The position numbers and the translations under genes were made by a program. Positions 14,158 to 22,289 of a stretch of DNA of 23,487 nucleotides are shown here, in pieces. Source of the stretch: Streptomyces katrae (GTDB lineage: Bacteria; Actinomycetota; Actinomycetes; Streptomycetales; Streptomycetaceae); the NCBI RefSeq assembly GCF_000966975.1, contig NZ_JZWV01000126.1, positions 1 to 23,487 of the forward strand, given 5' to 3'. The notes under the pieces were generated by a model. The model did no database searches. It saw only the letters and a program-made list of their open reading frames with translations, and was not told where the DNA came from. Positions within the stretch are counted from its first letter, which is position 1. The number at the start of each line of letters is the position of its first letter.

Positions 14158-14988
14158 TCATCCCTTGGTGGCGCCCGCGGTGAGGCCGCCGATCAACTGC
14201 CGCTCGGCGACGGCGTAGAACGCGAGGGCGGGGACCATCGCGAGCACGATGTAGGCGAGGACGAGCGCGTAGTCGGTCGAGTACTGGCCCTGGAACTGCT
14301 GGACTCCGACCGGGACCGTCTGCCACGTCGGGCTGTCGAACACCAGCAGCGGCAGGAAGAAGTTGTTCCAGCTCGCGACGATCGCCAGCACGGACACCGT
14401 GCCGAGCGCCGGACGCGCCATCGGCAGCAGGATCCGCCAGAAGAAGCGGAACTTGCCGCAGCCGTCCATGACGGCCGCTTCCTCGACCTCCGCCGGAATG
14501 GTCCGGAAGAATCCACGCAGAATGATGATCGTCGTGGGCAGCCCGAAGGCCGCCTGCGGGAGGATCACGCCCAGCGGGTTGTCGAGCAGGCCGAAGGTGC
14601 GCAGGAGCAGGAACAACGGCAGGACGGCCACCGCGAACGGGAACATCAGCCCGACCGTGAACAGCGCGTAGAACAGCTCCCTGCCCCGGAAGGCGTAGCG
14701 GGCCAGCACGAACGCCGCCATCGCGGACGCCGCCACCGTGCAGCACGTCGTACCGATCGCGATGCCCGCGCTGTTGGCGATCTGCCGCCAGAACATGCCG
14801 TCGCCGAGGATGCCGGTGTAGTTGCCGGCCTCCCAGCGGCCGGGCAGCCCGAACGGGTTGGTCGTCAGCTCGCCGGTGCTCTTGAACCCGGAGATCACCG
14901 CGTAGCCGAGCGGCGCCGCGACGAACGCGCCGATCAGCCAGACCACGGCGTGCAGGGACAGGCCCCGTGCCGCCCTGCGGGCCTTCAT
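14158..14988 (-). CDS. Carbohydrate ABC transporter permease (MalG family)
   Basis: 276 residues from ATG 14988. It is a six-helix membrane protein ([25 protein letters not shown] as first helix) with the MalG-type ATPase-contact EAA loop [25 protein letters not shown] and the C-terminal end [15 protein letters not shown] typical of CUT1 importers. It forms the translocation channel with the upstream permease. Its ATG overlaps the TGA of that gene by four bases, indicating translational coupling. No ATPase gene is in the locus; in streptomycetes the shared ATPase MsiK serves many such importers, which is known for the family and not visible here. The substrate is probably xylobiose or arabinoxylan oligosaccharides, judged by the neighbours. 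Confidence 0.93.
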   Translation of the reverse strand: MKARRAARGLSLHAVVWLIGAFVAAPLGYAVISGFKSTGELTTNPFGLPGRWEAGNYTGILGDGMFWRQIANSAGIAIGTTCCTVAASAMAAFVLARYAFRGRELFYALFTVGLMFPFAVAVLPLFLLLRTFGLLDNPLGVILPQAAFGLPTTIIILRGFFRTIPAEVEEAAVMDGCGKFRFFWRILLPMARPALGTVSVLAIVASWNNFFLPLLVFDSPTWQTVPVGVQQFQGQYSTDYALVLAYIVLAMVPALAFYAVAERQLIGGLTAGATKG

Positions 14989-15974
14989 CGGCCGCCTCCC
15001 GGAGTGATGGCCCCGCTCAGGTCCCGGCGGAGCACGTAACGCTGGTAGAAGAGGGAGAAGACCACACTGATCATGAACAGCACCACGCTGATAGCCCCGG
15101 CGTAGCCGACCTGGTAGCGCTTGAACCCGAACTGGAACATCGAGATCGCCATCGTCTCGGAGGAGTGGTTGGGTCCGCCGGCGGTCATGACCCAGACGAG
15201 GTCGAAGAGCTGGATGGCTCCGATGACCGAAAGGAAGACGCTGATCCGGATCGTCGGGCCGAGCAGCGGCAGTGTCACGTGACGGAAGCGCTGCCAGACG
15301 CCGGCGCCGTCGATGGAGGCGGCCTCCAGCACCTCGTCCGGGATGCTCTGCAGTCCGGCGAGGAAGAGCATCATGTGGAAGCCGAAGTACTTCCAGGTCA
15401 TGACCACGAACAGGGTCGGCACGACCGTCGAGGGATCGGCGAGCCACTTCCCCCGCAGCCCCTCCAGGCCCAGGGCACCGGCGAGGTGGTCGGCCATGCC
15501 GGTACCGGGGAGGAAGACCATCGTGAAGAGGACGGCGGTGACCACCTCGGACAGGACGTACGGCGCGAAGAAGAGCATCCGGTAGAAGGCCCGCCCGCGC
15601 AGCCGCTGGTTCAGGAGGACGGCGGTGAACAGGGCGAAGGGCAACTGCACCGTGACCGACAGGACGATCAGGTACAGCCCGCGCTCCAGGTCGCCGAGGA
15701 AGACCCGGTCGTGGAAGAGCCTGGTGTAGTTCTCCAGGCCGACGAACTCGTCCATGGGGCCGGCCCCGCCCCACTTGAAGAGGCCCGTGTAGACGGCGAC
15801 GCCGATCGGGGCGAGGACGAAGACGAGGAAGAGGACCAGAGCCGGGACGAGGAACCAGGCGACCGACGCCCAACTCCGCAGCCCGCGCGGGCCCTGGCGC
15901 GCCGGGGCGGGCCCTCCCGCCGGTACGGCCGGCCGCGGCCTGCTCTCGGTCAGGGTGGACACGGGGTCAGGCAC
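14985..15974 (-). CDS. Carbohydrate ABC transporter permease (MalF family)
   Basis: 329 residues from GTG 15974, overlapping the end of the solute-binding gene by eight bases; a second GTG at 15962 is an alternative. After a Pro/Arg-rich cytoplasmic N-terminus (about 35 residues) the first helix is [32 protein letters not shown]. About six helices follow, with the EAA loop [25 protein letters not shown] and the MalF-family segment [28 protein letters not shown]. It pairs with the MalG-type permease to form a CUT1 sugar importer. Gene order (binding protein, MalF-type, MalG-type) matches bxlEFG-like operons of streptomycetes; I make that comparison from architecture only. Confidence 0.93.
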   Translation of the reverse strand: MPDPVSTLTESRPRPAVPAGGPAPARQGPRGLRSWASVAWFLVPALVLFLVFVLAPIGVAVYTGLFKWGGAGPMDEFVGLENYTRLFHDRVFLGDLERGLYLIVLSVTVQLPFALFTAVLLNQRLRGRAFYRMLFFAPYVLSEVVTAVLFTMVFLPGTGMADHLAGALGLEGLRGKWLADPSTVVPTLFVVMTWKYFGFHMMLFLAGLQSIPDEVLEAASIDGAGVWQRFRHVTLPLLGPTIRISVFLSVIGAIQLFDLVWVMTAGGPNHSSETMAISMFQFGFKRYQVGYAGAISVVLFMISVVFSLFYQRYVLRRDLSGAITPGGGR

Positions 15975-17259
15975 CCTTCGCCGCTTCGGTTATCGAGGTG
16001 GTGACCTGCTCGGGCGTCTTCTTGCCCGCGATGAGGTCGGCGACGCTGTCGTTGACTTCCTGGCCGACCGCGGGCGGGTAGGCCTGGTCGAGGAAGAGCT
16101 GGAAACCCGTCGCCCTGGCCAGGCTCTCGGCCACCGCCCTCCTGTTGGCGTCGGCGACCCCGCTCTCCGCGCCCTTGACCACCGGCAGGTACCCGTTGGA
16201 GGCCAGCAGCTTCGACTGGTTCTCCAGGACGAAGAACTTCAGGAAGTCCAACGCCTCCTTGGGGGCGCCCTTGCGCAGCGCGAAACCGCCGCCGCCGCCG
16301 AGCACCTCGCCGACCTGGCCGAGGCCGCCGTCGACCGCCGGGAAGGGGAAGAAGCCCAGGTCCGCTCCCAGGTCCCCGCCCGCGTCCTGCTGGACCGACG
16401 GCGCCCACTGCCCCATCAGCTCCATGGCGGCCTTGCCGTTGCCCATGGTCGCGGCCTGGCCGCCGGGAGTGGAGTAGCCGGCGCCGAGGAACCCCTGCTG
16501 GAACGGCTGGAGGTCGACCAGTTCCTTGAGGTGGCTGCCGGCCCGGACGAAGCCGGCGCCGGTGAAGTCCTTGGCGGCGGCGGCTTGCCCCAGGGCGGCG
16601 AGTCCCGCGACGCGCATCGCGAGGTAGGCCCAGTAGAAGTGGCCCGGCCATTTCTCCTTGCCCGCGAGGGCGATCGGGGTGACGCCCGCCGCCTTGAGCT
16701 TCCTGACGTCTTCGAGGAGTTCGGCCCAGGTGCCCGGCGGAGCGCTGATACCGGCCTTGGCGAAGAGCCTCTTGTTGTACCAGAAGCCGACCATGCCGAC
16801 GTCGTAGGGCACCGCGTAGGTCCGGCCGTCGAACCGGTAGGCCTGCAGCGAGACCGGGGTGAGGTCGGACGACCAGCCGAACGCGTCGGTGAGGTCCTCG
16901 ACCAGCCCCGCGTCGACCTGTTGCCGCAGCACACCGCCGCCCCAGGTCTGGAAGACGTCGGGGAGCCGGCCCGACGAAGTGACGGCCGTGAGCTTGGACT
17001 TGAACGCCTCGTTCTCCAACGAGGTCGTCTTGATCGTGATGTTCGGGTGGGCGTCCGTGAACGCCGTGGACAGCTGCGGGAACAGGGACTTGCCCGGTTC
17101 CGTCGTGGCGATGTTCCACCACGCGAACGCCACTTTGCCGCCGGCGGCCGGCATCCGGCCGGAATCGCCGCCGCCGCAGGCCGCGGCCAGTGGAACGGAC
17201 AGAAAGGTCAGGCCCGAGAGCGCGAGGAAGCTCCGTCGACTCGGGGGTGTGCTCGCCAT
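15967..17259 (-). CDS. Sugar-binding lipoprotein of the ABC importer (family 1 solute-binding protein)
   Basis: 430 residues from ATG 17259, with GGAGG six bases upstream. The frame is open upstream but the extension would cross the operator. The signal sequence has a twin-arginine motif, SRRSFLALSG, and ends at AAAC with lipid attachment expected at the cysteine before GGGDSGR; the -3 position is Ala rather than Leu, a mild departure. The mature part has CUT1 binding-protein features: GKVAFAWWNIATTEPGKSLFPQL, NITIKTTSLENEAFKSKL, PDVFQTWGGG and the aromatic-rich YAVPYDVGMVGFWYNKRLFAKAG. It captures oligosaccharides outside the membrane. It is the first gene of the leftward operon, with a promoter and operator just upstream. 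Confidence 0.94.
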   Translation of the reverse strand: MASTPPSRRSFLALSGLTFLSVPLAAACGGGDSGRMPAAGGKVAFAWWNIATTEPGKSLFPQLSTAFTDAHPNITIKTTSLENEAFKSKLTAVTSSGRLPDVFQTWGGGVLRQQVDAGLVEDLTDAFGWSSDLTPVSLQAYRFDGRTYAVPYDVGMVGFWYNKRLFAKAGISAPPGTWAELLEDVRKLKAAGVTPIALAGKEKWPGHFYWAYLAMRVAGLAALGQAAAAKDFTGAGFVRAGSHLKELVDLQPFQQGFLGAGYSTPGGQAATMGNGKAAMELMGQWAPSVQQDAGGDLGADLGFFPFPAVDGGLGQVGEVLGGGGGFALRKGAPKEALDFLKFFVLENQSKLLASNGYLPVVKGAESGVADANRRAVAESLARATGFQLFLDQAYPPAVGQEVNDSVADLIAGKKTPEQVTTSITEAAKGA

Positions 17260-17294
17260 GGGACCTCCGGGATGGAAAGCCGGTTCGAGTTCGA

Positions 17295-17310
17295 AATGTT
17301 TCGTAACATT
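17295..17310. promoter_or_regulatory. LacI-type operator in the divergent importer/regulator region
   Basis: AATGTTTCGTAACATT is a 16-bp near-perfect palindrome with a central CG. The symmetry extends imperfectly outward over about 17286-17320 (CGAGTTCGA on one side, CTCGAATTCG on the other). It lies just downstream of the importer promoter, about 35 bp before the binding-protein start, where a repressor would block elongation. It also contains CGAAATGTTTCG, similar to the CGAAA-N-TTTCG elements reported for xylan regulators in Streptomyces. Confidence 0.75.
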
Positions 17311-17329
17311 CTCGAATTCGCGCTGCCAC

Positions 17330-17358
17330 AAACTAGGAACGCCAGGCCCTCCGGTCAA
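17330..17358 (-). promoter_or_regulatory. Probable vegetative promoter of the importer operon
   Basis: On the minus strand TTGACC (17353-17358) and TAGTTT (17330-17335) are exactly 17 bp apart, a good match to a sigma-70-type promoter. Transcription would start near 17323, placing the 17295-17310 palindrome a little downstream of the start point. Confidence 0.65.
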
Positions 17359-17400
17359 GCCTTATCGCTGAATTGCCTTCCACAGAAGCTGTCTTGATGG

Positions 17401-17448
17401 TTGACAACACGGTTACACCGACCGGAAACTCCTCGAAAGTTTGCGATA
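17401..17448 (+). promoter_or_regulatory. Possible promoter/operator of the LacI gene
   Basis: TTGACA at 17401-17406 is a perfect -35 box, but the best -10 candidate at 18-bp spacing (GAAACT, 17425-17430) is weak. CGAAAGTTTGCG follows at 17434-17445 and looks like a degenerate copy of the element in the importer operator, so self-regulation is possible. The evidence is thin. Confidence 0.35.
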
Positions 17449-17487
17449 CCTGTCGCCAGCCCGAGGCGTTCGCGCGGAGGAGAGAAG

Positions 17488-18501
17488 TTGAGCGAGCAGC
17501 GTCCGACCCTGGCCGTCATCGCCGCCGAGGCGGGGGTCTCCCAGGCCACCGTGTCCAAGGTGCTCAACGGCCGTACCGATGTCGCGGCTTCGACGCGCGA
17601 ACGGATCGAGAGCCTGCTGCGGTCCCACCGCTACCTCCACCCCGGCCGGCCGGGCAGGGCCCGCAGGTCGGGCCTGGTCGACCTGATCATCGGCGGCCTG
17701 GACAGTGCGTGGGCGGTGGAGATACTGCGCGGTGTGGAGGCCGAGTGCGCCCGGCGCGGCGTCGGCACCGTCGTGTCGCTCGTCCCGCCGGGCGAGGCCA
17801 CGCCGTCGAGCTGGGCCGCGCTGCCGGTCCTGCACCACAGCGACGGCGTCATCCTCGTCACCGCCTCGGTCACCCGGGCCCAGCGCGCCCAAATCGAACA
17901 GGCCGGGGTGGCACTGGTCGTCATCGACCCGATCGACCTGCCGGACAACGGTGTGCCGAGCATCGGCGCGACCAACTGGGCGGGCGGTCTGGCCGCCACG
18001 GAGCACCTGCTGGGGCTGGGGCACCGCCGGATCGCCGCGATCGGCGGGCGCAAGGAGATGCTCTGCAGCCAGGCCCGCATCGACGGGTACCGCGCCGCGC
18101 TGGAGCGGGCCGGGATCGAGGTCGACCGCGAACTGATCCGGTTCGGCGACTTCCAGCACGAGGGCGGCTTCCGGCACGCCCGGGAACTGCTCGCACTCCC
18201 CGAGCCGCCGACCGCCGTCTTCGCCGGCAGCGACCAGCAGGCCATGGGCGTCTACGAAGCGGCCCGGCAGAGCGGGCTGAGCGTCCCGGGAGACCTCAGC
18301 GTGGTCGGCTTCGACGATCTGCCGATGTGCGAGTGGCTCTCCCCGCCCCTGACGACGGTCCGCCAGCCGCTGGAGGAGATGGGCCGGCTCGCCGCCCGCG
18401 CCCTCTTCCAGCTGCTGGACGGCCAGCCCCTGGTCAGCCCCCGGATGGAGCTCTCGACCGAGCTCAAGCTCCGCCTCTCCACCGCCCCGCCCCGTCTCTA
18501 G
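17488..18501 (+). CDS. LacI-family transcriptional regulator of the hemicellulose locus
   Basis: 337 residues from TTG 17488, chosen because GGAGGAGAG at 17476-17484 lies directly upstream and the protein then opens with the usual short lead into the helix-turn-helix (TLAVIAAEAGVSQATVSKVLNGRTDVAASTRERI). The remainder is the periplasmic-binding-protein-like effector domain: DGVILVTASVT, VALVVIDPIDLPDNGVPSIGATNWAGGLAATEHLLGLGHRRIAAIGG, AVFAGSDQQAMGVYEAARQSGLSVPGDLSVVGFDDLPMCEWLSPPLTTVRQPLEEMG. It probably represses the divergent importer operon and its own operon until a xylo-oligosaccharide binds, as BxlR does in related loci. Its stop codon is 9 bp before the GH3 gene, so the two are likely co-transcribed and the operon self-limiting. 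Confidence 0.93.
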   Translation: MSEQRPTLAVIAAEAGVSQATVSKVLNGRTDVAASTRERIESLLRSHRYLHPGRPGRARRSGLVDLIIGGLDSAWAVEILRGVEAECARRGVGTVVSLVPPGEATPSSWAALPVLHHSDGVILVTASVTRAQRAQIEQAGVALVVIDPIDLPDNGVPSIGATNWAGGLAATEHLLGLGHRRIAAIGGRKEMLCSQARIDGYRAALERAGIEVDRELIRFGDFQHEGGFRHARELLALPEPPTAVFAGSDQQAMGVYEAARQSGLSVPGDLSVVGFDDLPMCEWLSPPLTTVRQPLEEMGRLAARALFQLLDGQPLVSPRMELSTELKLRLSTAPPRL

Positions 18502-18510
18502 GAGAACTCC

Positions 18511-20730
18511 TTGACCGAGCCCTGGCGAGACCCCCTGCTGCCCGTGTCCGTGCGCGTCGCCGATCTGCTGGACCGGATGACCCTGGAAGAGAAGGCCGGA
18601 CAGCTCACCGCGTTCTGGGCGCAGCCCTCGGCTCCGGGAGCACCGGTCGCTCCCATGGAGGACGATTCCGGCGAGTCCGCACCGGACCTCGACCACCTCG
18701 CCGTCCACGGACTCGGCCAGCTCACCCGGGTGTACGGCACCGCGCCGGTCACCGCGAAGGCCGGAATGGAGCGGCTCGCCTCGCTGCAACGGCAGGTGAT
18801 GGCGTCCGGCCGGTTCGGGATCCCGGCGGTCGCCCACGAGGAGTGCCTGACCGGGTTCATGACCTGGGGGGCGACGGTCTTCCCCGCCCCGCCGGCCTGG
18901 GGCGCCTCCTTCGACCCGGGGCTCGTGCGCCGGATGGCCGCCGCGATCGGGGCGGGGATGCGGCGGGCCGGTGTCCACCAGGGGCTGGCCCCGGTCCTCG
19001 ACGTGGTCCGCGACTACCGGTGGGGCAGGACCGAGGAGTGCATCGGCGAGGACCCGTACCTCGTCGGAGCGATCGGCACCGCCTATGTGCAGGGCCTGGA
19101 GGGCGCCGGGATCGTGGCGACGCTCAAGCACTTCGCCGGGTACTCGGCCTCACGGGCCGGGCGGAACATGGCCCCGGTCTCCGTGGGGCCGCGCGAGTTC
19201 GCGGACGTGCTGGTCGAGCCCTTCGTCCGGGCACTGCGCGAGGGGCGTGCCGGGTCGGTGATGAACAGCTACACCGACGTGGACGGCGTCCCGGCGGCCG
19301 CCGACGAACGGCTGCTGACCGAACTGCTCAGGGGTGAACTAGGCTTCGGCGGTGTGGTCGTCGCCGACTACTACGCCGTCTCGTTCCTGGAGACCCGGCA
19401 CGGCGTCACCGGATCGCGCGGCGCGGCCGGCGCGCTGGCGCTGACCGCCGGAATCGACGTCGAACTGCCCACGGCCCGCTGCTACGGCGGGCCGCTGACC
19501 GAACTCGTGCGGGCGGGAGGCGTACCGGAGGAGCTCGTCGACCGGGCCGCGGAACGGGTCCTGCTGCAGAAGGCCGAACTCGGTCTGCTCGACCCCGGCT
19601 GGGAACCCGCCGACCCCGAGGCGGTCGACCTCGACCCGCCGGAGAACCGGGCCCTGGCCAGGCTCATGGCCGAACGGTCCACGGTGCTGCTCGCCAACGA
19701 CGGCATCCTGCCGCTGCGCCCGTGCCGGGTCGCGGTCCACGGGCCGTACGCCGACGAGCCCCGGGCCTTCCTCGGCTGCTACTCCTTCCCCAACCACGTC
19801 GCGCCGCCCGGCGAGCCCGGCCTGGAGATCCCCACGCTCGCCGAGGCGCTCGGCACCGCCGGGTTCACGGTCACCTCGGACGACCCGGACGTGAACGTGC
19901 TGCTGCTCGGGGACCGGGCCGGCCTGTTCGGCCGGGGCACCTCCGGAGAGGGCTGCGACGCCGAAACCCTCGACCTGCCCGGCGACCAGGCCGCACTCGC
20001 CTCCGCCGTTCTGGACTCGGGGGTACCGACCGTCCTGGTCGTCGTCTCCGGACGGCCCTACGCGCTGGGCACGGCGGCCGGGCGCGCGTCGGCCGTGCTC
20101 CAGGCCTTCTTCCCGGGCGAGGAGGGGGCGACGGCGCTGGCCCGGATCATCAGCGGGGCGGCGGAACCGACCGGACGCCTGCCCGTCTCCCTCCCCCGCC
20201 GGGCCGGCGGCCAGCCCGGCACCTACCTGCACGCCGCACTCGGCGGCCCCACCGACTGGAGCTCGGTGGACCCGACCCCGCTGTTCCCCTTCGGACACGG
20301 GCTGAGCTGGACGAGGTTCGCCTTCTCGGAGCTCTCGGTGGATCCCGAGGCCCCGACGGACGGGGCCGTGACCGTTTCGGCCACCGTCCGCAACGTCGGC
20401 GGGGTGGCCGGGACCGAGGTGGTCCAGCTGTACCTCTCCGACCCCGTGGCCTCCGTGGTCCGGCCGCGGCGGTGGCTCGCCGGCTTCGCCCGGGTCGGGC
20501 TCCCCGCGGGCGCGGCCGCCCGGGTCTCCTTCTCCGTCCATGCCGACCGGACCTCCTTCACCGGGCTGGACCTGCGCAGGAGAGTGGAGCCGGGGGAGAT
20601 CGGCGTGGCCGTCGGACGGTCCAGCGGCGACCTTCCGCTCCAGGGCTCCTTCACCCTGCGGGGGCCGGTACGCCATCCGGCGGCCGACCGGGTGCTGTCC
20701 GTGCCGGCCGACGTCGTCCCGGTACCGTGA
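18511..20730 (+). CDS. Intracellular GH3 glycosidase, probable beta-xylosidase
   Basis: 739 residues from TTG 18511, with TAGGAGAA overlapping the LacI stop. There is no signal peptide, so it acts in the cytoplasm on imported oligosaccharides. Domains: GH3 TIM barrel (about 10-360) with GRTEECIGEDPYLVGAIG, the substrate-binding LKHFAGYS (205-212) and nucleophile D286 in GVVVADYYAV; the alpha/beta sandwich (about 380-570) with E480 in GTSGEGCDAETLDLPG as likely acid/base; and a fibronectin III-like C-terminal domain after LFPFGHGLSWTRF. Sequence style and context resemble BxlA-type beta-xylosidases of streptomycetes; a beta-glucosidase or arabinosidase cannot be excluded. It overlaps the GH43 gene by four bases. 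Confidence 0.92.
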   Translation: MTEPWRDPLLPVSVRVADLLDRMTLEEKAGQLTAFWAQPSAPGAPVAPMEDDSGESAPDLDHLAVHGLGQLTRVYGTAPVTAKAGMERLASLQRQVMASGRFGIPAVAHEECLTGFMTWGATVFPAPPAWGASFDPGLVRRMAAAIGAGMRRAGVHQGLAPVLDVVRDYRWGRTEECIGEDPYLVGAIGTAYVQGLEGAGIVATLKHFAGYSASRAGRNMAPVSVGPREFADVLVEPFVRALREGRAGSVMNSYTDVDGVPAAADERLLTELLRGELGFGGVVVADYYAVSFLETRHGVTGSRGAAGALALTAGIDVELPTARCYGGPLTELVRAGGVPEELVDRAAERVLLQKAELGLLDPGWEPADPEAVDLDPPENRALARLMAERSTVLLANDGILPLRPCRVAVHGPYADEPRAFLGCYSFPNHVAPPGEPGLEIPTLAEALGTAGFTVTSDDPDVNVLLLGDRAGLFGRGTSGEGCDAETLDLPGDQAALASAVLDSGVPTVLVVVSGRPYALGTAAGRASAVLQAFFPGEEGATALARIISGAAEPTGRLPVSLPRRAGGQPGTYLHAALGGPTDWSSVDPTPLFPFGHGLSWTRFAFSELSVDPEAPTDGAVTVSATVRNVGGVAGTEVVQLYLSDPVASVVRPRRWLAGFARVGLPAGAAARVSFSVHADRTSFTGLDLRRRVEPGEIGVAVGRSSGDLPLQGSFTLRGPVRHPAADRVLSVPADVVPVP

Positions 20731-22196
20731 CCGGGTTCCGCGGTGACCCCGTGCTGCCGGGGTTCCGGCCCGACCCGTCCGTCTGCCGGGTGGGAGCGGA
20801 CTACTACCTGGTGACGTCCAGCTTCGAATGGTTCCCGGGCCTTCCCGTCTTCCACAGCCGCGATCTCGTCGGCTGGCGGCGCATCGGATCCGCCCTCGAC
20901 CGTGCGTCCCAGCTCGACCTCGCCGGCTGCGCTCCCTCCCGGGGGCTGTTCGCACCGACGATCCGGCACCATGACGGAGTCTTCCATCTCGTCTGCACGC
21001 TGATGGACGGCCCCGGCCACTTCGTCGTCACGGCGACGGATCCGGCGGGGCCGTGGTCGCGGCCGCAGTGGCTGGAGGGCGAGGGCTTCGACCCGTCGCT
21101 GTTCTTCGACGACGGACCGGACGGAGGCGACGGCCGTGCCTGGTTCACCGCCGCCCGTGTGGTGGACGAGGCGGCCGGCCGCACGGAGATCTGGATGCGC
21201 GAGTACCTTCCGCGCGAACGACGGCTCACGGGACCCGAGTACGTCCTGTGGTCGGGGAGCCGCCCGGGGGCCCGCTGGTCGGAAGCCCCGCACCTCTACC
21301 GGATCGACGGCACCTGTCTCCTGCTCACCGCCGAGGGCGGCACCGACGTGGACCACAGCGTGGTGGCCGCCCGCGCCGGCCACGTGACCGGCCCCTACGA
21401 GGGCGCCCCCGGCAACCCGGTGCTGCCACCCGCCGGGGGGCCGGTCACCTGCACCGGGCACGCCGACCTCGTCCGGACCCCGCAGGGCGACTGGCGGGCG
21501 GTCCTGCTGGGGGTCCGCCCCGGCTCCGCGATCGGCCGCGAGACCTTCCTCGGCCACGTCGCCTGGGAGGACGGCTGGCCGGTCTTCTCCCCCGTCCACC
21601 ACACGGGCCGGCGCCGCCCGGTCCATGACCGCTTCGCCACCCTCTCAGCCGACTGGAGCACCCTGGGCACCCCACCCGCACGGTTCTGGACCACCGGCGA
21701 CGGGCTCCGCCTCCGGCTGCGCCCCGAACGCCTCGGCGAGCGCACCACCCCGTCCCTCCTGGCCCGGCCCCAGGAACAGCCCGACTGCGACGTCTCCACG
21801 GAACTGCGCTTCAGCCCCGCCGCACCGGACGAGGAGGCGGGCCTGGCCGTGGTCCTCGACGACGACACCCATCTCCTCCTCCTGCGCACCACGGAAGGAC
21901 TCAGCCTCCGCCGGGGGCCCGAGGTCCTGGCCCGCGTTCCCGTCCCCCCGGGCCCCGTCCGCCTGGGGGTCCGCATCCGCGGCTTCGGCCACACCTTCGC
22001 CCATGCGGTTCCCGGCGGCGCCTGGCAGGACCTGCCCGCCGTCGAAGCCACCTTCCTCACCCCGCTGTTCACCAGCGTCCAGCTCGGTCTCTACGCCACC
22101 TCCAACGGCCGCCCCTCGACGGGCGAAGCGCACTTCACCCGGTTCGACATCACCTACCCGAGCCGGCGGGAACCGCCCGGACACCGCGGTATGTGA
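20727..22196 (+). CDS. Intracellular GH43 beta-xylosidase/arabinofuranosidase
   Basis: 489 residues from GTG 20727, which overlaps the GH3 stop (GTGA); there is no strong ribosome binding site, consistent with coupling. The frame is open far upstream inside the GH3 gene, but those residues are low-complexity Arg/Gly/Pro shadow sequence. The five-blade propeller has the GH43 triad: base D16 in PGFRPDPSVCRVG, D122 in GEGFDPSLFF and acid E186 in WSEAPHLYR. FPGLPVFHSRDLVGWRRIG is the common xylosidase N-terminal region. Residues about 300-489 form the C-terminal beta-sandwich found in GH43 beta-xylosidases (DCDVSTELRF, EEAGLAVVLDDDTHLLLLR). No signal peptide. It would complement the GH3 enzyme in hydrolysing xylo- or arabino-oligosaccharides in the cytoplasm. 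Confidence 0.93.
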   Translation: MTGFRGDPVLPGFRPDPSVCRVGADYYLVTSSFEWFPGLPVFHSRDLVGWRRIGSALDRASQLDLAGCAPSRGLFAPTIRHHDGVFHLVCTLMDGPGHFVVTATDPAGPWSRPQWLEGEGFDPSLFFDDGPDGGDGRAWFTAARVVDEAAGRTEIWMREYLPRERRLTGPEYVLWSGSRPGARWSEAPHLYRIDGTCLLLTAEGGTDVDHSVVAARAGHVTGPYEGAPGNPVLPPAGGPVTCTGHADLVRTPQGDWRAVLLGVRPGSAIGRETFLGHVAWEDGWPVFSPVHHTGRRRPVHDRFATLSADWSTLGTPPARFWTTGDGLRLRLRPERLGERTTPSLLARPQEQPDCDVSTELRFSPAAPDEEAGLAVVLDDDTHLLLLRTTEGLSLRRGPEVLARVPVPPGPVRLGVRIRGFGHTFAHAVPGGAWQDLPAVEATFLTPLFTSVQLGLYATSNGRPSTGEAHFTRFDITYPSRREPPGHRGM

Positions 22197-22242
22197 CGCG
22201 CGGCCCTGCCCCGCCCCCGCGGGGGAGCGCACTGCCGCAACC

Positions 22243-22254
22243 GGAAGCGCTTCC
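22243..22254. promoter_or_regulatory. Palindromic operator before the GH6 cellulase, CebR-box-like
   Basis: GGAAGCGCTTCC is a perfect 12-bp palindrome with central CG, 35 bp before the GH6 start. It resembles the CebR box of streptomycetes (TGGGAGCGCTCCCA), which controls cellulase and cellobiose genes, differing in the inner bases. A second GC palindrome, CCCCCGCGGGGG, lies at 22214-22225 and may end the GH43 transcript. I see no clear -35/-10 pair. Confidence 0.7.
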
Positions 22255-22289
22255 CCCTTTCCCTCCCCCCACACACAGGAGGCCCCACC

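Noticed and set aside
14158..17259. Missing ABC ATPase as a gene loss
   Set aside because: Streptomycete sugar importers of this type normally lack their own ATPase and share MsiK, so absence here is expected.
22214..22225. CCCCCGCGGGGG palindrome as an operator
   Set aside because: Pure GC palindromes are common by chance at this base composition; kept only as a possible terminator element.
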